Shown here piece by piece: positions 39,463-47,237 of a stretch of 64,000 bases of DNA. The notes beneath the pieces are model-generated. The model worked only from the letters and a program-made list of their open reading frames with translations. It was not told where the DNA came from and ran no database searches. Origin of the DNA: Pectinatus frisingensis (lineage in GTDB: Bacteria; Bacillota; Negativicutes; Selenomonadales; Selenomonadaceae); NCBI RefSeq assembly GCF_015732285.1, contig NZ_WIQU01000053.1, forward strand, positions 9,520-73,519, in the 5' to 3' direction. The stretch's first letter is position 1. Each line of letters begins with the position of its first letter. The translations under genes and the position numbers were made by a program.

Positions 39463-40119
39463 TTAATGTATGAGCATACGGCGATCGACGTTGGTCAAAT
39501 GATGTGACATTGCCTGAATTGCTGTCTCAAAATTACCCGCTTCGATTGCCTCTAGTACATCTTTATGTTCCTGGCTTGCAACTTGGCAGTATTTTGACAG
39601 TGTTCCGGATAATATCAGGTATCGTTTAATAATAGTATTTACCCATTCTACTGTTTCAGCTAAAAAATTATTTTTTGTGCACCGGGCAATTTTAATATGA
39701 AATAAATAATCCATTTCGATATATTCTTCAAAATTATTTTCTGCAGCAGCTTCACATTTTTTTTCATCGATTTTTTTTAGCTCATTGATCTGTTTTTTTG
39801 TTATATTATTTTCTAAAAGTGATACGGCTAATTCTTCCAGACAACGGCGAACCTGGGTCACCTGCTGTACATCATGGGCAGTTATATTGGAAACTACTAT
39901 GCTGTTATTGACGTTGACTGTAGCAATATTTTCATGGACGAGCTTTATCAACGCAGATTTTATCGGTGTTCGGCTAATTTCAAGTTGTTCGGCAAGTTTT
40001 TCCTCTGCCAATATTTCTCCAGGTTTAAGTTCATTTTTTATAATAGCCCGCTTTATAATTTCATAAGCCTGATCAGAAAGCTTTTTAGTTTTTTTGACCG
40101 TTGCCAGTTTGGACATCAT
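39463..40119 (-). CDS. GntR family (FCD/FadR subtype) transcriptional regulator
   Basis: 218 aa. An N-terminal winged helix (SDQAYEIIKRAIIKNELKPGEILAEEKLAEQLEISRTPIKSALIKLVHENIATV) is joined to an all-helical FCD effector domain (CLEELAVSLLENNITKKQINELKKID onward, metal-site-like His and Asp). The ATG at 40119 is preferred: GGGGGAA lies upstream and it places the gene 17 bp after the amidinohydrolase, whereas the longest frame (40167) would overlap it. Being inside the operon it probably autoregulates it; candidate sites are the GTATAC motifs at 42656, 43603 and 43710. Confidence 0.92.
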   Translation of the reverse strand: MMSKLATVKKTKKLSDQAYEIIKRAIIKNELKPGEILAEEKLAEQLEISRTPIKSALIKLVHENIATVNVNNSIVVSNITAHDVQQVTQVRRCLEELAVSLLENNITKKQINELKKIDEKKCEAAAENNFEEYIEMDYLFHIKIARCTKNNFLAETVEWVNTIIKRYLILSGTLSKYCQVASQEHKDVLEAIEAGNFETAIQAMSHHLTNVDRRMLIH

Positions 40120-40136
40120 AGTTCCCCCATAATTGT

Positions 40137-41045
40137 TTATTCTCTGCTTAGAGGAAACGTCATACAATGTGGTCCGCCACCGGCTTTTACGATTTCGGTT
40201 ATATCGACTTCAATAACATTTATTCCGTGTTTATCCAGCTGCGTATTCACATATTCGTTACTTTTTAATGATATGACTTTTTTATTTCCTAAAGCTTCTA
40301 CATTGCATCCCAGCTGAAATACTCTTTCATCTGGGATATCAATTGTTTCAATTCCTTTTTGTTTTAATATTTTCAAAAAATCTTCCGGCAGAGCTTTTTT
40401 ATAAACCAATGCCAGTTTTTCGTCAACCAGATTAAATAGCAGGTCCAAATGCAGATAAGCGGCATCACATGGGACAGGTATTATTTTATAACCATATTTG
40501 CTGATGCCATTACGAATTTCTTCTATGCCTTTGGTATTGGTACGAGCTATCATACCGATTGCCAGCGTATTATCGTCTAAAAATGAGAAATCGCCGCCTT
40601 CAAATAAACCATTTTTTACTTCCACAATCAAAGGCAGGCCTATTTCCTCCATTTTTCTGCGGTATGCTTCTTTTTCAAGAAATCTAATTGGTTCTTTAAA
40701 ATTACCTAAAACATATCCCTCACGCAGGCAGCAGCCAAAATCACGTGAAAAAACAGCATTAGGACGTTCGGCATCTGCATCCAATGCAACTACCTCTACA
40801 CCATTGTTTTCATAAGCTTTAAGTAATGCAGAATATTCATTTTCCATTATAACACGGTTCAATTTTGTATGCGACCACTGTACGGCAATCTCGTTTATTG
40901 GTGCTGCCTGCAAATATGTCGGGCGACACATCAAGACCTTTTTTAATACTCCGCTGGAATTTTTGACGAACATATTTATACTTCCCATCTGTAGTTTATT
41001 TTTAGCAAGTTGTTGATCAAATTGGTTTTGAATCGATGCTGCCAT
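40137..41045 (-). CDS. Arginine-deiminase-fold amidinohydrolase (DDAH type)
   Basis: 302 aa, the size of dimethylarginine dimethylaminohydrolase (about 280-300), shorter than arginine deiminase (about 400). Catalytic set of the superfamily: EGGDF (Glu/Asp), HLDLLFNLV (His) and the nucleophile Cys in GGGPHCMTFPL near the C-terminus. DDAH releases citrulline and an amine from N-methylated arginine; plain arginine or another guanidino acid is possible. The start at 41045 lies 2 bp after the binding-protein stop and has a weak ribosome site; an ATG at about residue 20 (MGSINMF) is an alternative. Confidence 0.87.
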   Translation of the reverse strand: MAASIQNQFDQQLAKNKLQMGSINMFVKNSSGVLKKVLMCRPTYLQAAPINEIAVQWSHTKLNRVIMENEYSALLKAYENNGVEVVALDADAERPNAVFSRDFGCCLREGYVLGNFKEPIRFLEKEAYRRKMEEIGLPLIVEVKNGLFEGGDFSFLDDNTLAIGMIARTNTKGIEEIRNGISKYGYKIIPVPCDAAYLHLDLLFNLVDEKLALVYKKALPEDFLKILKQKGIETIDIPDERVFQLGCNVEALGNKKVISLKSNEYVNTQLDKHGINVIEVDITEIVKAGGGPHCMTFPLSRE

Positions 41046-41047
41046 CG

Positions 41048-41908
41048 TTATTGTGCATTAGAATTGGCAAGCTTACTGTATTCCTCGATCCATTTATTAA
41101 AATTGTCATTATTTTTATTTTCTTTGATAACTTCATTTATTATTTTTAATAGGTCATCATTACCTTTTGTCACGGCAAGTGCCGTATCTTTATTGTCGTT
41201 TTTGAATGCCGCATCACTGAAAGCCAGATCAGGATTAGCGGTCAGATATTGCTGTGCCACGATACTTTCAACAACAATACCGTCAATTTTTTTATTAGTT
41301 AATTCAAGTACAAGGCTTGGGACTTTATCCAATGCTACCAAAGAAGAATTTGGCATTTCGGATTTAGCCAGTTTTTCCTGCGTAGTGTTTTTTTCCGCAC
41401 CTACTGTTTTTCCATTAAAATCATCTAATGTTTTAAACTTAGCAGCGTCTGCTTTTCTTATCAGCAATTTTTGATGTGAGGTCAAATATATATCAGAAAA
41501 ATCGACAGTCTTTTTTCTTTCATCAGTCGGGTTTATACCGGCAATGGCTAAATCAACTTTTCCTGCGGTCAATGAAGATAAAAGAGCATCAAAGCTCATA
41601 TCTTCGATTTTTAATTTTACGCCTAATTTATCGGCAATAGCTTTAGCCAGAGCCATGTCAATCCCCGCCACATGATGATCACTGCTGGCTGTATCGACAA
41701 ATTCATATGGTGGATAACCAGATGCCGTACCTACGACAAGAACGCCTTTATCTTTGATTGATTGCATCAAGCCGCTTGTTTTGTTTGTCGTTTGCTCGCC
41801 GGAACTGCTTCCGGTATTGCCGTCGCTGCCACCACAGCCGATAAGCATAAATGTTGCCAGCAGCATTGCCATAATACCAAATACCATTTTTTTCAATTTG
41901 ACTTTCAT
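41048..41908 (-). CDS. Amino-acid ABC transporter substrate-binding lipoprotein
   Basis: Extracytoplasmic solute-binding protein of the polar amino-acid family (SBP_bac_3). A lipoprotein signal ends in LIGCGGS (Cys about residue 23), then GVLVVGTASGYPPYEFVD, AGIDMALAKAIADKLGVKLKI, LLSSLTAGKVDLAIAGINPTDERKK, typical of the family. AGGGGTG lies before the ATG at 41908; a GTG at 41917 overlaps that site. Its genes are with permease and ATPase upstream; the DDAH-type enzyme next door suggests a guanidino amino acid as ligand. Confidence 0.92.
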   Translation of the reverse strand: MKVKLKKMVFGIMAMLLATFMLIGCGGSDGNTGSSSGEQTTNKTSGLMQSIKDKGVLVVGTASGYPPYEFVDTASSDHHVAGIDMALAKAIADKLGVKLKIEDMSFDALLSSLTAGKVDLAIAGINPTDERKKTVDFSDIYLTSHQKLLIRKADAAKFKTLDDFNGKTVGAEKNTTQEKLAKSEMPNSSLVALDKVPSLVLELTNKKIDGIVVESIVAQQYLTANPDLAFSDAAFKNDNKDTALAVTKGNDDLLKIINEVIKENKNNDNFNKWIEEYSKLANSNAQ

Positions 41909-41950
41909 ACCATTCACCCCTGTTTTTGTTTATTGGTAAAATTATAAATA

Positions 41951-42634
41951 TTAATTGCTTTTACTCATATATCCTTCCATAAATCTGACGCCATAAGAAA
42001 TAGTAAATGTTATCATGAAATAAATAGCTGCAACTATAATCAATGGCTGCATCGGCTGAAAACTTATTCCTTGTATCGTATTGGCAGTGTACATAAGATC
42101 GGCCATGCCAATCACGGAAACCTGTGATGATGTCTTGATTATTGTTACAAATTCATTTCCCAATGCGGGCAGTATATTTTTTATTGCCTGCGGTAATACG
42201 ACCAGGCGCATTGCAGAATGACCATTAAAACCAAGTGATCTTGCTGCCTCCATTTGTCCCCTTTCAACTGACTGTATTCCGCTGCGCACTATTTCACAAA
42301 TATATGCACTGGTATTAATTGTAAGAGCCATTATACCGGAAAGCATTCGATCAATGCTCACCCCGCCTATATCAATCGATGGTAAATTAATGCCCAGCAT
42401 TGGCAAGCCAAAAAAAGCGATAGCAATTTGGACTAAAACCGGTGTTCCCCGGATTAATTCAACATAAGCATTAGATATCCAGCGAAGGCCTCTGACCTTA
42501 CTGATTTTCATCAGTGCCAAAATTATACCGATAATAAGACCACCTATAATCGAAAAAAACGATATGCTGATAGTCATTTTTGTTCCAGCCCAAAACATAT
42601 CACTGTATTTAAAAAACACATCTAAAATTGACAT
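41951..42634 (-). CDS. Polar amino-acid ABC transporter permease
   Basis: 227 aa inner-membrane permease with about five segments: IRGTPVLVQIAIAFFGLP and the EAA loop RGQMEAARSLGFNGHSAMRLVVLPQAIKNILPALGNEF. It is similar in kind to the lone permease at 30733. AAGAGGTGG precedes the ATG. Between it and the ATPase gene lie a small hairpin with T-run and a GTATAC motif (42656-42661), so an internal promoter is possible. Confidence 0.93.
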   Translation of the reverse strand: MSILDVFFKYSDMFWAGTKMTISISFFSIIGGLIIGIILALMKISKVRGLRWISNAYVELIRGTPVLVQIAIAFFGLPMLGINLPSIDIGGVSIDRMLSGIMALTINTSAYICEIVRSGIQSVERGQMEAARSLGFNGHSAMRLVVLPQAIKNILPALGNEFVTIIKTSSQVSVIGMADLMYTANTIQGISFQPMQPLIIVAAIYFMITFTISYGVRFMEGYMSKSN

Positions 42635-42651
42635 TTCTCCACCTCTTTATT

Positions 42652-42666
42652 TATTGTATACAGAAT
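42652..42666 (-). promoter_or_regulatory. Candidate GntR operator, site 1
   Basis: TATTGTATACAGAAT is found between the ATPase and permease genes; 14 of 15 bases recur at 43706-43720. A partial repeat (TTCTGTATTC on the minus strand) lies about 20 bp upstream, 42676-42685. Just before, AGTTAA and TTAACT with a T8 run form a weak terminator of the ATPase gene. Confidence 0.45.
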
Positions 42667-42717
42667 CTCGAACTCCGAATACAGAAGGCCGGTAAAAAAA
42701 AGTTAACAACATTTAAC

Positions 42718-43506
42718 TTAAATTACTTTTTGTAAAAAAGATCTTACACGTTTATTGTCACTGCTGTTAAATATATAATTGGGACTGCCTTTTTCGATTA
42801 TTCTGCCAGAATCCATAAAAACCACATTGGAGGCTACTTCACGCGTAAATCCCATTTCGTGGCTCACAATGATCATTGTCATGCCAGTTTTAGCCAGATC
42901 TTTCATGACCTGCAGTACTTCTCCGACCATTTCGGGATCTAGTGCTGACGTAGGTTCATCAAACAGCATTACATCAGGATTCATTGCCAATGAACGGGCA
43001 ATGGCGATACGCTGTTTTTGTCCGCCTGACAACTGGCTGGGATATGCATCTTTTTTTTCTGCTAAGCCTACTTTATTCAAAAGTGACATGCCGATTTCTG
43101 CCGCATTTTTTTTAGACATTTTTAATAAATTTATTGGTGCCAGTGTAATATTTTCCATAACTGTAAGATGTGGAAATAAATTAAAATGCTGAAAAACCAT
43201 ACCTATCTTTTGACGAATAGTATCGATATCGGAAGATTTATCCATTATTGAACGGCCATTATAGCAAATATCTCCATTATCGATACTTTCCAATTGATTT
43301 ATGCAGCGCAGAAGTGTACTTTTTCCTGCTCCTGACGGACCTATTATAGTCACAACTTCACCTTTTTTTACAGAAAGGTCGACCTCTTGAAGAACATGCA
43401 ATTTTTTAAACGTCTTAAACACATTTTTTACATCAATAACAGTATTAAATTCACTGGTATTTAATTCAGTCGTGCCAGAATTATGCATATTGAACAAATT
43501 AAACAA
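42718..43506 (-). CDS. Polar amino-acid ABC transporter ATP-binding protein
   Basis: 262 aa nucleotide-binding subunit of the GlnQ type: Walker [17 protein letters not shown] signature [17 protein letters not shown], Walker [17 protein letters not shown] and the switch His in IIVSHEMGF. An N-terminal extension of about 20 residues precedes the ABC fold. TTG at 43506 is supported by GGTGGGAG; an ATG at 43488 is possible. It is the first gene of the operon, behind a strong promoter and an attenuator-like hairpin. Confidence 0.93.
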   Translation of the reverse strand: MFNLFNMHNSGTTELNTSEFNTVIDVKNVFKTFKKLHVLQEVDLSVKKGEVVTIIGPSGAGKSTLLRCINQLESIDNGDICYNGRSIMDKSSDIDTIRQKIGMVFQHFNLFPHLTVMENITLAPINLLKMSKKNAAEIGMSLLNKVGLAEKKDAYPSQLSGGQKQRIAIARSLAMNPDVMLFDEPTSALDPEMVGEVLQVMKDLAKTGMTMIIVSHEMGFTREVASNVVFMDSGRIIEKGSPNYIFNSSDNKRVRSFLQKVI

Positions 43507-43542
43507 TTTTCTCCCACCCTTTCTTTAGTGTAATTGAAATAA

Positions 43543-43580
43543 TAAAAAAAACGCCCTGATAGTAAATCTACCAGAACGTC
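43543..43580 (-). promoter_or_regulatory. Terminator-like attenuator in the transporter operon leader
   Basis: On the minus strand ACGTTCTGGTAG (43568-43579) pairs over 12 bp, three of them G-U, with CTATCAGGGCGT (43551-43562) and is followed by T8. It begins only about 15 nt after the predicted transcription start and stands between promoter and first gene. The bases before it, GAACAAAGACG, resemble the hisC leader (GAGCAAAGGCG). Confidence 0.6.
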
Positions 43581-43601
43581 TTTGTTCATTTTATTGTGAT
43601 A

Positions 43602-43630
43602 AGTATACTATGCACAAATACACTTGTCAA
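43602..43630 (-). promoter_or_regulatory. Strong promoter of the guanidino-compound operon
   Basis: Minus-strand TTGACA (43625-43630) and TATACT (43602-43607) are exactly 17 bp apart, a near-consensus vegetative promoter. The -10 overlaps GTATAC (43603-43608), a possible operator. Confidence 0.8.
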
Positions 43631-43675
43631 TGATATATTTTTTTTATTTTTGAGTTGTTTTATAAATAATTTTTC

Positions 43676-43720
43676 TTGACACCACAAGGGTTTATCAGTA
43701 TTCTTTATTGTATACTGAAT
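43676..43720 (+). promoter_or_regulatory. AEC carrier promoter with candidate GntR operator
   Basis: TTGACA (43676-43681) and TATTCT (43699-43704) are 17 bp apart. TATTGTATACTGAAT (43706-43720) overlaps the predicted transcription start, and AGTATTC/GAATACT flank it as an inverted repeat. A repressor bound here would block transcription. Confidence 0.65.
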
Positions 43721-43742
43721 ACTAATAAGGAGCATCGCTGAC

Positions 43743-44666
43743 ATGCTGCAAATTATAGATCAAATGATAATTTTGACATTGCTGACATTGCTTGGTTTTG
43801 TTTGTTTTAAAACCGGTGTTATGAATGAAATATCCAATAAATATCTCTCCAAGTTAATTATAAGCATAATGTGTCCGGCTATCATTATCGATTCTGTGGT
43901 CAACATGCAGCACGACGAATCACAGGCCGCAGTACCGTGGGTATTTGGTGCCGCTATTGTGCTTTATTTTACGTTACCTTTACTTTCTAAATTATGCTGT
44001 TTTGCATTCGGCATAAAAGCGCCTCAAGCAAAGCTTTATGAAGCCATGCTGACATTTTCCAATGTCGGTTTCATAGGAATTCCCGTAGTGCAGGCCGTAT
44101 ATGGGAATAAAGCCATTTTTTATTTATCAATTTTTATTTTTGTTTATAATATGGCTGTATTTACTTATGGTACTTATTTAGTCAGTCATGGTGCGGCCGA
44201 AAAGAAATTTGCCTTGAAAGATACATTAAACGCTGCTGTAATTGGTTCATTATTAGGCATATTGATTTATTTTTTGCATATAGATCTGCCATTCACAGTA
44301 TGTAAAGCTGTCGGCATGATAGGACAGACCACTACACCGCTAGCCATGATTGTAATCGGCTCAACGCTTGCTGCCACTTCGGTGCAATCTATCTTCAACA
44401 TTAAGCATTTATATTTAATGAGCATTGTGAAATTGCTGTTTCTACCATTAGTAATACGGCTGTTGTTTGGTCTTTTTATTACTGATCAAATGATATTGGG
44501 GGTTTCTGTCATTGTTGCCGGAATGCCCGTTGCCAGTAATCTCGTAATGCTTTGCAATCAATATGGCGGGGACAGTTCACTGTTGGCAAAGGGAAGTTTT
44601 ATGACCACTATTTTATCAGTATTTTCTATTCCTTTGGTGGTGTGGTTTATCATGCTCCCCCTGTAA
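43743..44666 (+). CDS. AEC family (auxin efflux carrier-like) transporter
   Basis: 307 aa, about ten membrane segments in two halves, each broken by a short polar stretch, typical of the AEC/MdcF family of malonate and malate carriers and related proteins. The first half has FSNVGFIGIPVVQAVYG, the second AGMPVASNLVMLCNQYGGD. AAGGAG precedes the ATG. It is divergent from the guanidino operon and shares an operator-like motif with it, suggesting common control; it might export or import an organic acid product. Substrate unknown. Confidence 0.88.
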   Translation: MLQIIDQMIILTLLTLLGFVCFKTGVMNEISNKYLSKLIISIMCPAIIIDSVVNMQHDESQAAVPWVFGAAIVLYFTLPLLSKLCCFAFGIKAPQAKLYEAMLTFSNVGFIGIPVVQAVYGNKAIFYLSIFIFVYNMAVFTYGTYLVSHGAAEKKFALKDTLNAAVIGSLLGILIYFLHIDLPFTVCKAVGMIGQTTTPLAMIVIGSTLAATSVQSIFNIKHLYLMSIVKLLFLPLVIRLLFGLFITDQMILGVSVIVAGMPVASNLVMLCNQYGGDSSLLAKGSFMTTILSVFSIPLVVWFIMLPL

Positions 44667-44989
44667 TTAAATATGGTTATGGTGAACGTGATAAACCAGT
44701 AGTGCATTGTAATTTTTCCGGGAATATAAATAATCGGTCATATGGATAGGCTGTTTTTGACAGGTCAGGAGTTATTTTTGCTGCCGATGAAATAGAAACC
44801 ATTTGATTTATGTCCATGTAAAAATCAAATGAAAGAATTTTTCAGTAGTGAAATCTGACAACAGTTTTCGTATCCATGACAAAGATTAAGAGTTACAGAA
44901 TTTCTGTCGACATATTGGCAGAAGTTTTTTGCGTGGAAGGGAGTAGTAAAAATTATCTAGTTTGTCTATATAAAAATATCATACAATAA
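44667..44989 (+). other. Intergenic region with a perfect inverted repeat
   Basis: CATTTGATTT (44800-44809) and AAATCAAATG (44822-44831) form a perfect 10-bp stem with a 12-nt loop followed by AAAGAATTTTT; it could be a weak terminator for the AEC gene. An open frame at 44552-44749 is a shadow of the AEC gene end. No other gene is seen. Confidence 0.4.
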
Positions 44990-45042
44990 AACACCCCAAA
45001 TTTTCTGGCTGGTTTACAGCTTTCATATATTTGGGGTGTTTT
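44990..45042. terminator. Bidirectional terminator between AEC carrier and nitroreductase
   Basis: AACACCCCAAA (44990-45000) pairs with TTTGGGGTGTT (45030-45040) across a 29-nt loop, with A-rich and T-rich flanks. It lies between convergent genes. Confidence 0.8.
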
Positions 45043-45093
45043 ACTGATAATTAAAGCAATGATTAAAAAATATAACAAGAAAAACAGAGATAA

Positions 45094-45831
45094 TTATTTA
45101 TTGTTGAGAAATCCCTGAGCTTTCATTGTCGGATACACAGCCGGAAAATATACTTGTTTGTAAATATCGGCTATCTGCCGGCTCCAGTTAGTATCTTTGT
45201 CGCCACGCTGCCGATAATATTTTTCCATTGTTTTATCGTATTCATCAATGACTGTTCTGACATTATGTGAATCATAACTTTCTTTGTGAATAAATGTCTT
45301 AAATGGTAATCTTGGTTTTATGGCAGATTTATCTGCCGGATAGCCGATAGCCAGCCCGACTATCGGATAAGTATATTTGGGAAGTTCAAGAAGTTCTATC
45401 ATCTCAGCAGGATTATTCCTTATGGCACCGATGGGGACAATACCCAGATCCAGCGATTCAGCAGCAACAATAGCAGCTCCTAGTGCGATACCAACATCGA
45501 TAGCGCCTACCAAAGTACCTTCAAGACTTTCCTGGATGATTTGCTTTTGCCCATTTTTTTCACAGGCGATACTTGAGCGGTAAAAATCAGCTGTAAAAAC
45601 AAGAAATACCGGGGCTTTGCCAATCCATTGCTGATTGGCAGCCAGTTTGGCAATCTTTTGCTTTTTGGCAGTATTTTTTACTACAATAATTGAACACTGC
45701 TGCCCATTTATCGAAGTGGGCATAGCCTGTGCGGCTTGCAGTACTTGATCTAAGACTTCGTCAGCTATTGGTTTATTAAGATAACTGCGTATTGAACGAT
45801 GTTGTTTCATAGTTTCAATGGTATTATTCAT
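45094..45831 (-). CDS. NADPH-dependent nitro/flavin reductase (NfsA-like)
   Basis: 245 aa FMN-binding nitroreductase-fold enzyme. FMN-contact motifs: QHRSIRSY at the N-terminus, AAQAMPTSINGQQCSIIVV, and AAESLDLGIVPIGAIRNNP, GLAIGYPAD. It reduces nitro compounds, quinones or FMN with NAD(P)H in the cytoplasm. AGGATGTG precedes the ATG. Single gene, bracketed by a terminator downstream and a repeat element upstream. Confidence 0.88.
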   Translation of the reverse strand: MNNTIETMKQHRSIRSYLNKPIADEVLDQVLQAAQAMPTSINGQQCSIIVVKNTAKKQKIAKLAANQQWIGKAPVFLVFTADFYRSSIACEKNGQKQIIQESLEGTLVGAIDVGIALGAAIVAAESLDLGIVPIGAIRNNPAEMIELLELPKYTYPIVGLAIGYPADKSAIKPRLPFKTFIHKESYDSHNVRTVIDEYDKTMEKYYRQRGDKDTNWSRQIADIYKQVYFPAVYPTMKAQGFLNNK

Positions 45832-45949
45832 ATAATCACATCCTAAATATTATTGTGATTTGATAATACAACGATATAAGCTATTGGTAAAGTAATTACC
45901 TTTTTAATACTTACTTACCGATACTATATTATAAAGAAAATAAAAAAAA

Positions 45950-46081
45950 GCTGTCGCATGAACAGCATTGACCTCATAAAAATGCAATTCACCACTGCAT
46001 AGCGGCTCCCCGCTTTTTAAAAGTGGACAAAGAAAGTGAAGTATTACATATTTATGAATGAAAATGGATACGTGCGACAAC
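45950..46081 (+). repeat. Dispersed palindromic element (132 bp), HU terminator
   Basis: Ends GCTGTCGCA (45950-45958) and TGCGACAAC (46073-46081). Internal blocks AGCATTGACCTCATAAAAATGCAAT, CATAGCGGCTCCCCG and TTTATGAATGAAAATGG match copy 1. On the minus strand, leaving HU, the left end is followed by a T7-8 run, a good intrinsic terminator. Confidence 0.85.
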
Positions 46082-46103
46082 CCTTTTTGGTATGGAATGT
46101 TAA

Positions 46104-46406
46104 TTATTTTTTTGCTTTTTTTCTTTTTGGGGCAACATTCATTTTTTCTTTAAGGTTCTTACCAATTTTAAAAGTTGCAGTTTTTGATGCAGGAATCTTG
46201 ATTTCGGCACCAGTCTGAGGATTGCGGCCTTTTCTTGCCGCGCGTGTCTTTGCTTCGAATGTTCCGAAACCGATGAGCTGTACATTGTTACCGCTGACAA
46301 GTGATTCGCTAATTGCTGCGAAAACGGCAGTTACTGCTAATTCAGCATCTTTTTTGGTGGTATCCATTTTCTGAGCCACTTCAGTGATCAATTCTGTTTT
46401 GTTCAT
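46104..46406 (-). CDS. hup: HU family DNA-binding protein
   Basis: 100 aa nucleoid protein that bends DNA as a dimer. [60 protein letters not shown]: the GFGTF and RxGRNPQTG arm signature are intact. A lysine-rich tail of ten residues (PKRKKAKK) extends the usual 90 aa. AAAGGACAGGG precedes the ATG. It stands alone, followed by the repeat element used as terminator. Confidence 0.96.
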   Translation of the reverse strand: MNKTELITEVAQKMDTTKKDAELAVTAVFAAISESLVSGNNVQLIGFGTFEAKTRAARKGRNPQTGAEIKIPASKTATFKIGKNLKEKMNVAPKRKKAKK

Positions 46407-46725
46407 ATTATCCCTGTCCTTTTTAAAAAATTATGATTGATTTATAGACTATTTTATCATATATATTTGAATTTTTCCTCTAAAAATTGCAAATTTTATA
46501 AGAAAGTTTTTTAAATTTCAATAAAGCAGTCGATAAATTGAGCTAATGGACATAAAATCGAGTATAATCAAGCATTGTCGTTAAATTATTTGACCCTATA
46601 AAAACAGTCCGTAAATTTATCTGATAACAGATGTTTACTGACATGCCCAAATAATTTATGTAAATGATATTTTTTCCCAAATGGTAATATAATAGTATAT
46701 ACAGATGTTAAGCAAGGAGAAATAT
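46407..46725. other. HU / glycosylase divergent intergenic region
   Basis: About 320 AT-rich bp with promoters for both genes. TATAAT at about 46686 is the likely -10 of the rightward glycosylase; no clear -35. TTTCAATAAAGCAGTCGATA (about 46516) resembles TCTCAATAAAGCAGCGATA at 49143. No gene is seen. Confidence 0.35.
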
Positions 46726-47229
46726 ATGGATAAATGTTTAGGGTTTAAGCCGATAGTAAATAAAAATGCTCAAATATTGATTTTAGGTTCCATGCCCAGT
46801 GTAGTTTCATTAAAACAGCAGCAATATTATGCTCATCCGCAGAATAGATTTTGGCGTTTAATGGCAAATTTGATCGGTTATAATAATGCTCCAACAAACT
46901 ATGATGAAAAGATAAAGATGCTGCAGGATAATCGTATTGCGCTGTGGGATGCCATCGCTTCCTGCAGACGAGAGGGAAGTCTGGATTCCGCTATAGAAAA
47001 TGAAATTCCCAATGATTTCAACGGTTTTTTGCGAAAGTATCCGGCAATACGGACAGTGTGCTTCAATGGAGGGAAATCCTATCAATGCTTTAAAAAATAC
47101 AATAAACGGCTTTTGCAGGATAATAGCTATACTTTTTTGCCTATGCCTTCAACAAGTCCGGCTAATGCCCGTTTTCGCTTAGAAATGCTGGAAAAAACAT
47201 GGGGGGGAATGTTTCAGCAGCCAAAATAG
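46726..47229 (+). CDS. DNA-deoxyinosine glycosylase (uracil-DNA glycosylase superfamily)
   Basis: 167 aa. Removes deaminated bases (hypoxanthine, possibly uracil) from DNA. Superfamily features: ILGSMPSVVSLKQQQYYAHPQNRFW at the N-terminus, IALWDAIASCRREGSLDSAI and the C-terminal LPMPSTSPANARFR. The ATG at 46726 follows AAGGAG; the frame opens 21 bp earlier. Single gene, followed 8 bp later by the convergent end of the histidine kinase. Confidence 0.85.
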   Translation: MDKCLGFKPIVNKNAQILILGSMPSVVSLKQQQYYAHPQNRFWRLMANLIGYNNAPTNYDEKIKMLQDNRIALWDAIASCRREGSLDSAIENEIPNDFNGFLRKYPAIRTVCFNGGKSYQCFKKYNKRLLQDNSYTFLPMPSTSPANARFRLEMLEKTWGGMFQQPK

Positions 47230-47237
47230 GACGGCAG

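Noticed and set aside
40120-40167. Longer GntR start overlapping the amidinohydrolase gene
   Set aside because: The ATG at 40119 has a G-rich ribosome site and avoids the overlap; the extension is not typical of the family.
43543-43600. T-box or large riboswitch in front of the transporter operon
   Set aside because: The predicted leader before the hairpin is about 15 nt, and no T-box TGGNACC motif is present.
44552-44749. 65-aa plus-strand open frame at the end of the AEC gene
   Set aside because: Mostly overlaps the AEC gene in another frame, with no ribosome site.
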